From: Emmonsiellopsis sp. PD_33
Taxonomy: Eukaryota; Ascomycota; Eurotiomycetes; Onygenales; Ajellomycetaceae
NCBI GenBank assembly: GCA_032988165.1
Contig: JANTQF010000029.1
Coordinates: 124,001-188,000, forward strand
Direction: 5' to 3'
Length of the DNA: 64,000 bases
Part shown: in pieces, positions 47,512 through 57,885 of the stretch
Layout: every line of letters starts with the position of its first letter
How positions within the stretch are numbered: position 1 is the first letter of the stretch
Translations under genes and position numbers: made by a program
Notes under the pieces: model-generated
Told to the model about the DNA's origin: nothing
The model's input: the letters and a program-made list of their open reading frames with translations, nothing else
Database searches by the model: none

Positions 47512-48258
47512 ATGTCCCCACCCACCCCCCTCTCACCGGAATTCCAAACCATCCTCCTCACCACCAACCAACTCCGCGCCCTTCCTTGCCTCCCCGCGCT
47601 CAAAGACATGATCAATGAGGCATATATTCTCCATCATAAGGGATTCAAAATACCAGATAGCCGTCGCTTCAGAAACGAACAGGAGCTAGTCGATGCCCTT
47701 GCCCCGCCTGGGAGATGCTGCGTGATGCTACAATCGCAAGACGGTGGCCAGGCGGCAAGGCCGGTGGCATGTGCCATGTTACAGGTTTATCATGAGGGAG
47801 ATCCGGCGCCCCATGCGGGGGTGCCTGTCGATGTTGATGATCGTGAGGATGAGGAGGAGGAGGTTGATATATCTGCCATACACGACTGGGAGGTTGGCGT
47901 TGTGACGGTTCTGCAGGACCCCAGGCTGAAGAAGCTGGGTCTGGCGATGCGATGTGTGGACGCGCTAGAGAGCGACTTGCTGGAGCGGTTAAAGAGAGGG
48001 GGAGGCCATAGTAATGGGTCTGTGCCGGTAAAGAATGACGGGCTCTTAGGCCTGGGAGACCAGGAGGCACCCCAGCCGTTGACTTTTTGGCTGATGGCTG
48101 CGAAGACTGTTAATGAGGCATATTGGAAAAGGAGGGGGTATGAGACTGTCAAGGAAAAGGTGTTTCCTAAGGGGCATTGGGACTATAAGGAGGAATTTAC
48201 GATTTCGTGGATGAAGAAGGCGGTTCCTCGAAATCCAGCTTCGACTATTGGTTCGTGA
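47512..48258 (+). CDS. GNAT-like acetyltransferase-fold protein, 248 aa
   Basis: Single exon of 248 residues. The central segment DWEVGVVTVLQDPRLKKLGLAMRCVDALESDL has the strand-then-helix form of the acetyl-CoA-binding region of GNAT proteins, though the usual RxxGxG loop is degenerate. The end, NEAYWKRRGYETVKEKVFPKGHW...F.ISWMKK, fits fungal GNAT-like proteins of unknown substrate. A long acidic insert (VDDREDEEEEVD) sits before it. No signal or membrane segment. Function inferred only at the fold level. It converges with the GH3 gene downstream, 283 bp away. Confidence 0.7.
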   Translation: MSPPTPLSPEFQTILLTTNQLRALPCLPALKDMINEAYILHHKGFKIPDSRRFRNEQELVDALAPPGRCCVMLQSQDGGQAARPVACAMLQVYHEGDPAPHAGVPVDVDDREDEEEEVDISAIHDWEVGVVTVLQDPRLKKLGLAMRCVDALESDLLERLKRGGGHSNGSVPVKNDGLLGLGDQEAPQPLTFWLMAAKTVNEAYWKRRGYETVKEKVFPKGHWDYKEEFTISWMKKAVPRNPASTIGS

Positions 48259-48541
48259 TGTGATGTAGAGAATAGCGTTGGGTGTATGTGAAGCAGTGGG
48301 AATGGATTCAGCTGCAGATCATAAAAGGGGGGGACGGGGTTCAAAATCAGCACTTCACCAAGCTCAAAATGTTGAGTTTCCCCCTTTCCGACCACCTCTC
48401 CCATACTTAATAGGCATTATTTATAGACAGCATTATAGACAAGAATATATATAACCAAAACCCTAGAGCAATAGTCTCTATCTAAGAGAAACCATTCCAG
48501 CCTTTTATGCGCGCCATATATCTCCCGGCCAGGATATGCCA

Positions 48542-50998
48542 TCACATCGTCCCAGTCAACCGAATATCCCTGGAACTAGCACCGACATAAACATTAAATT
48601 CTCCCTCTGGGGTCACCCAAGTCTGTGCATCAGCATCCCAGTAGCTCAGATCCTTCCTGCGGATAGAGAAAGTAACGGGAGCAGCCGCGCCAGGTTCCAA
48701 AGGAACCTTCTGGAAGCCGCGGAGCTGGCGGGCTGGCGATTCTGGTGCCGAAGCTGGTAAGCCAATGTATAGTTGGGCAACCTCTGCGCCGGTGACTGTG
48801 CCGTTGTTGGTGATGGTGGCTGTGACTGTGGCGACTTCGTCGTAGAGCGAAGAGGGACCCCCTGGAGCGGGAGTTCCTTCACCTGGTGTCTTGTCCGTGT
48901 ACGTTGCTGTAAGCTCGGTATAGTCGAAGGTGGTATACGCTATGTTCCAATCTATTAGTTAGTTATCCATTATGTCCCATTTGTTGGCGTTGGGTGTCAC
49001 TTACACAGCCCGAAGCCAAACTCAAACCGAGGTTCGATCTCAGACTTATCAAAATGGCGATAGTCGATAAATAGGCCCTCAGTGAATTCATCATCGCCAG
49101 TGACAATAGCAGTACCATAGTCCTCCGCGGTCTTCCCAATCGTATATGGCAATTTTCCGTTTGGCGAAGTGTCGCCATACAGGACATCAACGAGACCATT
49201 TCCGCTCTCCTGTCCTGGAAGCCCAGCCCAGACAACAGCGATGACATTCTCGAGGTCGATGAAAGATTCCATGATGATTGGGCCAACGCTGTGGATGACG
49301 ACGATGGTTTTGGTGTTGACAGCCGCCACGGCCTCGACCAGCTCATTTCCGTTGTGCCAGGCATATAGATCGTTCCGATCTCCAGCATGGCCCTCAACGG
49401 TAATGTACTCTTCGCCTGAATCGGCATTTATGAAAACAATTGCAGTTTCTGCCGCGCTTGCTGCTGTTGTGGCTGAAGCTGTGGAATCATCGGTCGATGT
49501 GGTGATTGTTGTTCCCTCCGCATCAGCTCGCTCCTTGATCGCATCGTGGGGGGCAATCAAATACTATCAATCGTCAGTGTGTATTCAGATAGATTGAATT
49601 CTGCGGTATAACTCACTGGGAACTGTGCAGTACCGGATCCCCATCCCTAACGCAGAAATGGTCAGCACATCGTCCGAGACATACACAAGGACATACATAT
49701 ACTTACCACAGCCAGAGTTCCAGTGTTGCACCCTCTGTCCTCGCAGGCATTCGGGCCATCCGGGTTGGGGAACGCGTCTGAACCGATAATTGCAAGACTC
49801 GCGGGCTGTTTCAACGGCAATGCGTTATCCACATTCTTCAGGAGAACAATGCCATCACGAGCAATCGCTCTCGCAACAGTTGCATGGTCACCCTGCACGT
49901 CTTTTCCACTTGATTCCCAAGAATTGAATCCCACGTCTGGGTAGCCGCTGTCCTGGCCAAGGTAATACCAGGCGGCCAGGACTCTCGTAACCATATCATC
50001 CAGCCGTTCTTGAGGGACAGTCCCGCTAAATTCAAATTAATACCTGGTAGGATTCCTTATCACGCGGAAACAACTCACCTATTAACGGCGCTCACTAGGT
50101 TTTGTCCCCAATAGAATTGGCCATCTCCCATGCCATCGCCCGGCATCGCCATGTCAAGCCCAGCATTTGCACTCGCTTCATTAGAGTGTTGCGCGCCCCA
50201 ATCAGTCAGGATATATCCCTAAAGAAGTGAGCAATTGCAATAATTCTGTCAAGCTGGCCGGATACATACAGGGAAGCTCAGTTCATCCTTCAACAAGCCA
50301 TTCATAATCTGATCATTCTCGCAAGCATAGACAGAGTCTACCTTGTTATAAGAGCACATGATCGAAGCCACATTGGCTCTGACAGCATCCGCAAAAGGCC
50401 AAAGGTAAAGCTCGTGATTGGTACGGCTATCGACAGAACCACTCATCGACCCTCTATTGAGCTCCTGTTCGTTCAAAATATAATGCTTCGCACACGCTTG
50501 AGCTCCCGCGCCCTGAATGCCCGTGACTGTCTCCTGCATGGCGATACCGGTCAGGTATGGGTCCGGGCCGAATGCCTCCCAGTTCCTCCCCGCAGCGGGG
50601 ATTTTCCCAAGCGCGCCGCCGACAGGACCAAGCAGAACATTCACACCCAATGCCTTTGCCTCCTCTCCCATTGCGGTCCCTCGCTGGCTGATCAATTCGA
50701 CGTCCCAGGTCGAAGCCGCCTGAATACCGGCAGGGAAAGCCGTCACGCCTGTCGCATATCGAACTCCCAGCGGGCCATCTTGAAGGCAAAGCGAACGGAA
50801 CCCGATGCTTGAAGCCTCTCCGGTATTACCAACGCAAGGGCCCTTCATCCATCCGGTTCCCGTGACAATGCCCGCTTTTTCATCGGTGGATAGTTGGGCC
50901 AAAGCTTCCGTGGCACTCGCGTAGGCCGCAGTCCAATCGCCAGCTTGGGCACTAACCGCAGCCGCGGACAGCAAGGACAAGATGAATGTCGATAGCAT
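48542..50998 (-). CDS. Secreted GH3 beta-glucosidase, 724 aa
   Basis: Extracellular glycoside hydrolase family 3 enzyme removing glucose from cello-oligosaccharides or other beta-glucosides. Exons 50998-50270, 50218-50079, 50025-49707, 49646-49617, 49563-49005 and 48939-48542, summing to 724 residues. Signal peptide at 1 to about 18 (MLSTFILSLLSAAAVSAQ). The N-terminal barrel includes LQDGPLGVRY, GRNWEAFGPDPYL, CAKHYILNEQE and SIMCSYNKVD. The nucleophile is Asp249 in GYILTDWGAQHS. The second domain has GIVLLKN and AIIGSDA, and the C-terminal fibronectin III-like domain covers LSYTTFDYTEL to the end. Exon 4 is only 30 nt (WGSGTAQF). The layout matches fungal bglF/bglG-like enzymes. Confidence 0.93.
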
Positions 50999-52462
50999 GT
51001 TGTCTTTTGGCTTTTCCGTGAGACTGATAGAAATCTCCCTTGACTCGGAATCGATGGATAGATGTGGGATGCGATCGCCTTATCAATTTAAAGGCATAGC
51101 TAGCCGCTCGGTGACGATCTGTCCCGAGTCATCAGCATCAGCATCAACATCCAGGTGACGGTCCTGATCCCGTGGGCCATGGGGCAAACAGCATCGGTTG
51201 GCCGGGCCGAGTGGTGGTGATGGTGCAGATCCGCATTTCCCCATCAAAGCGGCATTTGAATAAACGTTCTCCATATTTTGGAGCCGAAAAGATCTGCATC
51301 GGCTAGCAAGAACACAAATCGCGGAGGAGGCTGAAAACAGTAATCATGCGGAGATTCATGCCCCTCTCAGATGGTTAAAAGGACAGGGATATCCCTGTGC
51401 CAAGTTTCTGAGAGTGTGGAGTGCGGCAATCAAGCGACCGGCTCGGCACTCAAAAGGAAATAAGATCCAAGAAAAAACGGAATTGAAAACTACGGAGACC
51501 AAGGCCAGTTTGCTAGGTAGGTGGTCGAATTGTCGGCATGTGCTCATAGTTTCGGGCCGCTCAGGATGATTCTTGAAAGAAAACAATGACAGAAGAGAAT
51601 TGCATCCGCCCAGCTTGGCACGAAATCCACAGCATCCATGTTCTGCATACCAAGATCAGATAGATAGCAGGCTCCGTCTGCCGACGACAAGATCCGGAGG
51701 CCCGTTACTCCATATGGTAAAAGGGTTAGCAGTCGGAAAATGTTTCTGTTTCTCGAAACACTATTTCAGAATTGACGAATATCCAGAAGAACTACGCAGG
51801 CATGCAGATCAATTTCATAGATTCGAGAAAAAGAACTCTCATCCCAGTTTAAACAAACCTGACTAGCGGGAGAAACATCTTGTCTGGCAAAAAGATTCAC
51901 TATCAAGGGCGAGAAAACCGGCTTCTAGCAAATCCCGCTGGTGCCGTGGTAGTCTAGCAGAAGCAACCTGGATACCCATACAACAGGTTAACAAGTTTTC
52001 CTGGAGGCTGGTGGTTCAAACGCCACAACGCATTCTGCAAATTATGGCGATAGCTCCATGCACATTCCAAGCGTTAAGGGCCATGCCGCGCCAAAACAGG
52101 TGGAGGATCTCCTGGGCAAGAAATTAAACGTTTACCTGATATCAGTCTTTGCCATACCTAAGCATAAAAAGTCAGCACATGCATTAAAATAACAATATAA
52201 CGAGTAGTTACTAGTAGTACTCAAGTAGTCTTCCCATCAAGATAACTAATCCAGTCTGGTAAGGTCGAATTAAGCTTTCCATGCTTCTTGCAAATTCAAA
52301 CTAGAAGACCTACCATTTCTTCACGAATAATGATAATGTTTAGTAAACAACTAGCATTGATATAACGCGGGGAAGTATGGATTTGGTGAACCCAGCACTT
52401 GCTATAACACTCTTCTTCATCTTCGTGTTGGTAGTTTGACAAAAATTATAAGTGGTGGCTGC
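50999..52462. other. Upstream region of the GH3 gene, up to the retrotransposon
   Basis: About 1.46 kb. An ATTTAAA-like box lies near 51088. A degenerate tRNA-like stretch is at 51946-52026. No coding gene supported. The right edge is the GCTGC target-site duplication of the retrotransposon at 52458-52462. Confidence 0.45.
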
Positions 52463-52773
52463 TATGAGAGATCGTAGCGTAGGTAGGTGAAAGAAAAGAG
52501 GAGATGTTCGATTGATTCAACTATCTAAGAGGGCAAATTTCACCGCTATTTATAATTCCTCAGCACGTGATAGCCGGAGATCACAAAAATGAGAAAACCT
52601 AGCAAAATAGGTGTAGAAAACCACTGAAATGATCAGAAGATATTGCTATATGAGAAAAACAGAGGAAAAATCTATATATCTAAAAATGAAAGATGGTGAG
52701 TGTGAGGATTGAATGTGTGTAATCCTTCAGAGGTCTGAGTGTTCAATAGTGTGCCACCCCCTGTATTCTCACA
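52463..52773 (-). repeat. 3' LTR of the copia element, 311 bp
   Basis: 311 bp, beginning TATGAGAG and ending TCTCACA on the plus strand. The intact ends were probably TGTGAGA...TCTCACA, with one transition. It retains six CpG sites in its outer 114 bp (to 52576) but none in the inner 197 bp. It aligns end to end with the LTR at 57570-57880 without indels visible by eye. Confidence 0.9.
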
Positions 52774-55700
52774 TACCCCCTTACTGAATAGACTATTTGT
52801 AGGCATATGTAGGTTATTTCAGTAGCTTCTCACTGATATCAATGAGGTTAATGAGTTGTAGGAACTTCTTGTGGCCAGTATGAGAGAGTAATTTGGTGAA
52901 ACCATCTGCAGGCATCTCTTTTGTAGATGTTCAAAGTATCTGTAGACACCCTTCTTGAACCTCCTGGCAGAGTCAGTGGTTATAAATATTGATGTGGTGG
53001 AGCTTTATTGATAATTGGGGTGAAAAATCCATAAGTAAATGGATTGTCTGGGCATTGTCATTTTGAATTACAATTTCACACTGAAGGTTAAATCCCATTT
53101 GATTGAAGACTCATTTCTATCAGTATGCTTCTTTGGTGGTGGCAGATATAGCCAAAAGCTCTGATTCAGTGGAAGAGGTACTGACAGTCCATTGTTTTGA
53201 AGACTTCCAGTTAAAGGCACCTCCAAACAGGGTAAACACCATTTCCTGGGTGCTCATTCAGGTAGTAAGTTCATCCACAAACACCACATCTGCATATATT
53301 TTGAATACTGGTTCATCCAAATCCAGTGGCAGGGTGCTGTATTTAATTGCCAGATTTTGATGTTGAAAGGTGTAGGCAATGAGGCAGTCTATCATATCTC
53401 TATGCTGGGGGCTAGGGTTGACTATTTGATCTGCTATAATGCCTGCAGCATACATGAGGTCAGGGCAAGTGCCTACCACAGGGTAGAGAGTAGATCCAAC
53501 ACAGCACTGGTAAGCAAATAATTCTTAGGGGGAAGCAGAACCTTTATAAAGGAGTATTGACTTGAGGGGTAACAACATGTGATAGCACCTGTAACTCATG
53601 AGGTCAAATTTATGCACTATTTTGGCCATGTAGCTGTCTTGACACAACCATAATTTATTGGTGATGTGATCTCTGAGTACTTGAATTTCTAAAAATCAGG
53701 TCAATTCTCCCATGTCCTGTAGTTCATAATGTGCCTGCAGATTGTGGCAGAGGTCCAAAAACATCTATTTATCCTGTTTGTAATATAATATAATGATGTT
53801 ATTGATATAGAAGAACACTGTAAGGTAGGCATTTATATAGAGATATGGCTCCTCAGGCATTTCCTCAAGCCTGAATTCTTTTAGGGCATTCCCTAATTCC
53901 TTGTTCCATAGGAGGGGAGATTCTGGAAGTCCATAGAGGGCTCTATGAAGAAGTAATTGATTTCTGGGATTCTTATATCTGGCTGGTAGTTAAATGTAAA
54001 CCTGAGATTTCACCCTGACATTCAGAAAGGTATTGACAGCATTAAATTGATGTGCTTCTAGATCAAAGGTAGCTGTAATGGCCATCAGGAGGTAGAATAC
54101 TTTCAATGTGAGGGTTGAGGATCTGATCTCTAAGGTCTCATTTTCCCATAGATTCCCTCTGATGATGAGGTGAGCCTTAAATTTTATGATATATCTATCT
54201 ATATTGTATTTGTAGGTGAACACCCACATCAGTGGCAGGGCTTTATAGATGTCATCTGAGATCTTTTCTAGAGACCAGCAACCCTTTTCTTTAAGAGTTT
54301 TGTACTTGAGATCTGTAGCAGCATACCATTTATCTTGAAAATAATGTTTGAGAGCTTCTTTCCAACCTTGCAGGGGGGGTAGCAAGAGATTGTAGTGTAA
54401 GTGGTTGGGTACAGATTAGTCTGTAGTAGCCATAGTGAATGTTAAATAAAATCTGGGGGAGTAGTCAAGAGAGTGGAGAGCAGCCATGTAGTCTACAGAA
54501 TAGTCTGTATTTAGTTTTTGAGATCTACATCTGCTGATGATGTTCTCATCAGTTATGTCACTGTAAATTTCCCTACTGGGACCATTATCCTACTCATCTT
54601 GGGTTGATGTTGATGTTGCCTATTCCATTATATTGAAGAGTTGGGTGTCTGGATTGTTAATAACTTGAAATCTGCTGACTGGTTGCATAGCTCTAGGAAT
54701 TGAAGGATTTTGTATAGGAGTTGGCTCTGAGGTTAGCAGTGACTATAAAGAAGGCTCTGATGTTTGTTTTGAAGCTTTTAGAATCATTATGGTGGAATGT
54801 GAAGAGGGGTTGGAGGGGGTAGAAATCAGTGTTTCCTCATCTGACTCTTCATCTGAGATTTCTTTGATTTTGAACCTCACATTTTTCTGGATATTCAGGG
54901 GAGGCAAAAGATCTTCTGGTACTGGGGACATTAGTGACATCTATTTAGACATATTATCAGGGTTAAAGAAGGTATTTTTGTTAAAGGTAACATCTCTGGA
55001 TTTAATAACCCTGCATTCTTGTGGGAGCCAGATACAGAAAACATTCATTGAGGTGTATTCAATGAGATAACCTATTTTTGCCCTAGGCACCATTTTTCTT
55101 AGTTTTGAGATCATTTTATTGAGAACATACACTCAGCATTCATATACATAAAGATGACTGAGATCTAGGATTCTGATGTGACTGAGGAATTCATTGAGAG
55201 CCTGCAGGGAGGTATTTCAGTGTAGTTGACATGTAGGCATTTAATTCATAAGATAAACTGCTGCTCAGCAGGTCTCTGGCCAGAGGTCTTCTGGAAGATT
55301 TACCACTATACTAATCATTCATGCTATTGTAGTAATCATACCTCCTGAGCATTCTATGGGGCTATTTTGCTCTGGCATGCAAGGAGGTGAACATTCAATG
55401 CTGAGTCCAATTGCTTTTGCTCAGTCAGTAAAGGCCTTTGCCAGGGAGGTCTCTCCATCCATATGAAATCTCAAGATTTTAAGGCTGTATTGCACTTTGA
55501 CTTCCTTAGTAATCATTTGAATAAACATGAAGCTTTCAACCTTTTGAATGAAATCCTGGGCACAGTTAAGGTGTGTGTACAGTTCCCAGGCATGAGCCAG
55601 GTAGTGAGATTCATTGTAGGCTTCCACTATTTGGGTGAGATCAAAATGAATGACCATAAACAGGCAATCTCCCCTATTCATAGGTTTTCATGAGATCAAT

Positions 55701-57415
55701 TTATGTACTTTCTCAGGGCTGCAGGCATTACAGTCAACTGTTTGCAGGCCCTTTGTCAAGCTGGTATTTATAATAGTAGAAGGCAGATGTTCTAACACTT
55801 CTGGTCTGGGGTGGCCTAGATGCCTATACTAGAGATTTGCCACTACTGGGATGGCAGGCCAGAGCAATGTTCAATAGGCATATACCACATCAGGTACTGG
55901 CAGAGGGTTATATTCAAGGACAAATTTCTCACAATGATACTCTAGAATGAAATGGATGTTCCCTTTGCTATCAATTAATATGTTCTGGAGTTCATCTATC
56001 CTAATATCTTATCAGTTAAAGAAAGACACAGCTGCAATATTGGTGAAAAAGGTTGGGACATAGGTGACATCAAGTAGGGTGTAGGGGCACCTACTCCCTG
56101 GCATTAGTAAGTAAATAAGAACACTGCCATAGCTAAGGATCAGAACCAGAGTATTGCCAGCCCATAGAGACTCATTTTTAATAGGATGAAAATTTTGGAA
56201 ACATTTTAAATCATTACAAACATGCCAATTTACTCCATTATCATATATGAAGTTATTTTTCAGTGGGTACTATTCCTCTTCACAATTTTCAGCACTAAAA
56301 ATAGTTGTGGTGATAGTAAAGGCACTATCAGAGATTGAGAAGATGTCTTATTGCTGGGTAGCTATTTTCAGGGCATTAACACTGTTTGTAGTGTCAGTTT
56401 TCTTTGAGGTCTCAGGCTCTGACTTTTCATTCTTTTTCTTCACACACTTCTGAATCTTAGAGATAAGGGCCTCTATACCCTTATCCTTAATCACCTTTTG
56501 AACTTTCTCCTCTATGGTGGCATTTAGCATGAAATTCTTGGGGCAGTTCTCAGGGATGAGGTAGTAGCATTCTGCATATCAATAGTTGAGGCTGCAGAGA
56601 CATGGAGAGGGTGGAGTTTTTGAACAATTTTTGGGCAGATTTATCTGTGAGTTTGATTGAGTATCCTGAGGTTTTCCAGCAGTATTCCCCTGATACATAG
56701 TAAAATTTACTGACATGATTATAGCAAGCTTTTCAGTATTGGAGGTCCACAGGTCATCATGGAATCTCTCAACAAGATCTTCAATAGAGATTATAGGTTT
56801 TCCCACTTTTTCTCATTTATTAATTGAGTATCATTGAATATTGCTCCATTGCAGATCCACTATTTGCACAGCCTCAAGGAATTTAAAGATACTAGAATAA
56901 GTGCTTTTGTAGTCATCAATATTATATTCAACTACCTTCTTACATGCTATTATCCATCATTTGATCCAGTCAAAAACATTCTCATTTTTGGGGCCTTGAG
57001 ATAGCTTCATATATTTGATACTTATCTTAACCTCCCTCAGGTGGGTAGTTGGAGCTTTTTCAGATTTGAGAATTTGAACCATTTCCCATAGATCCTTTAT
57101 ACCCTTAATAGAGAGCCAGGTCTCTATCATTATATGGTCCAGGATGTACAATTTCATATCAAATAGAGATTTCCAGTATTCCTTATACTTCTTCTCACAC
57201 TTATTGTGAATCCATAGAGTATGATTTCTTTTCTCAAGCAGAGCATTCTTATCCTCCATGAACAGCTTGGGGCATTCAGGGGGGACAGAGGGGTCTGCAT
57301 CAGGATCCATATATTCTTTAAAATCAATGGATTGGGCATGGAATAAGATGTTCTCATACCACTGGTCCCAATCCTTGACATCACTGAGGACTATGTTGGT
57401 GCTTTTGGTAGCCAT
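52774..57415 (-). pseudogene. Degenerate copia gag-pol coding region
   Basis: Gag-like start at 57415 (MATKSTNIVLSDVKDWDQWY), with the WDQWYENI opening of copia gag. A charged coiled segment lies near 56350-56530. Pol pieces follow: an RT block near 53990-54385 containing WVFTYKYN, FKAHLIIRG and DLEAHQFNAVNTFLN, the ruined YVDD (now YINN) near 53800, and a late block near 53258-53479 (DLMYAAGIIADQI) from the tether/RNase H region. Frames are interrupted by many stops produced largely by C-to-T type transitions. No functional product expected. Confidence 0.85.
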
Positions 57416-57558
57416 GACATTCAAATGATATAGGGATAGGGAAAAAGGAGAGTATTTCAAGGAGGTCTAGGATAATCTTAAGAAAATAGGAGCATGTTTC
57501 TGAGAGACAGTGAAAAGATCAAAGGTAATTCACCAGGGCTATCTAGAAGACATCCACC

Positions 57559-57569
57559 AGGCTCATAAC
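57559..57569 (-). other. Primer-binding site (half initiator tRNA-Met type)
   Basis: On the minus strand the 5' LTR is followed at once by GTTATGAGCC. Its complement GGCTCATAAC matches the anticodon stem-loop of fungal initiator tRNA-Met (GGGCUCAUAACCC), the primer used by copia and Ty5 after cleavage of the tRNA. Confidence 0.65.
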
Positions 57570-57880
57570 TATGAGAGATTGTAGTGTAGGTAGGTGAAAG
57601 AAAAGAGGAGATGTTCAATTGATTCAACTATCTAAGAGGGTGAATTTCACTGCTATTTATAATTCCTCAGCATGTGATAGCCGGAGATCGCAAAAATGAG
57701 AAAACCTAGCAAAATAGGTGTAGAAAACCACTGAAATGATCAGAAGATATCGCTATATGAGAAAAACAGAGGAAAAATCTATATATCTAAAAATGAAAGA
57801 CGGTGAGCGTGAGGATTGAACGTGTGTAATCCTTCAGAGGTCTGAGCGTTCAATAGCGCGCCACCCCCCGTATTCTCACA
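57570..57880 (-). repeat. 5' LTR of the copia element, 311 bp
   Basis: 311 bp. On the coding strand a TATAAATA box lies at about 57661-57654, so transcription should start roughly 25-30 nt further on. CpG sites are all lost in plus-strand LTR positions 1-104 and all kept from position 113 outward, the opposite pattern to the other LTR. Confidence 0.9.
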
Positions 57881-57885
57881 GCTGC

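Larger units (their letters stand above)
52463..57880 (-). mobile_element. Ty1/copia LTR retrotransposon, inactivated, CpG-depleted
   Basis: 5,418-bp element flanked by the 5-bp duplication GCTGC (52458-52462 and 57881-57885). Coding sense is the minus strand, so the right LTR is the 5' LTR. Order on the minus strand is gag-like, zinc/protease region, integrase, then reverse transcriptase and RNase H, as in Ty1/copia. Directly inside the 5' LTR the sequence contains GTTATGAGCC, complementary to the anticodon loop of initiator tRNA-Met (half-tRNA priming). The interior from 52577 to 57681 contains no CpG that I can find by eye. All long frames are broken, and the RT catalytic YVDD has become YINN near 53794-53810. 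Dead copy. Confidence 0.92.

Noticed and set aside
51946..52026. Functional tRNA gene
   Set aside because: The acceptor arms do not pair, the anticodon loop would be 13 nt and the T-arm has a mismatch next to the loop; kept only as a tRNA-like relic.
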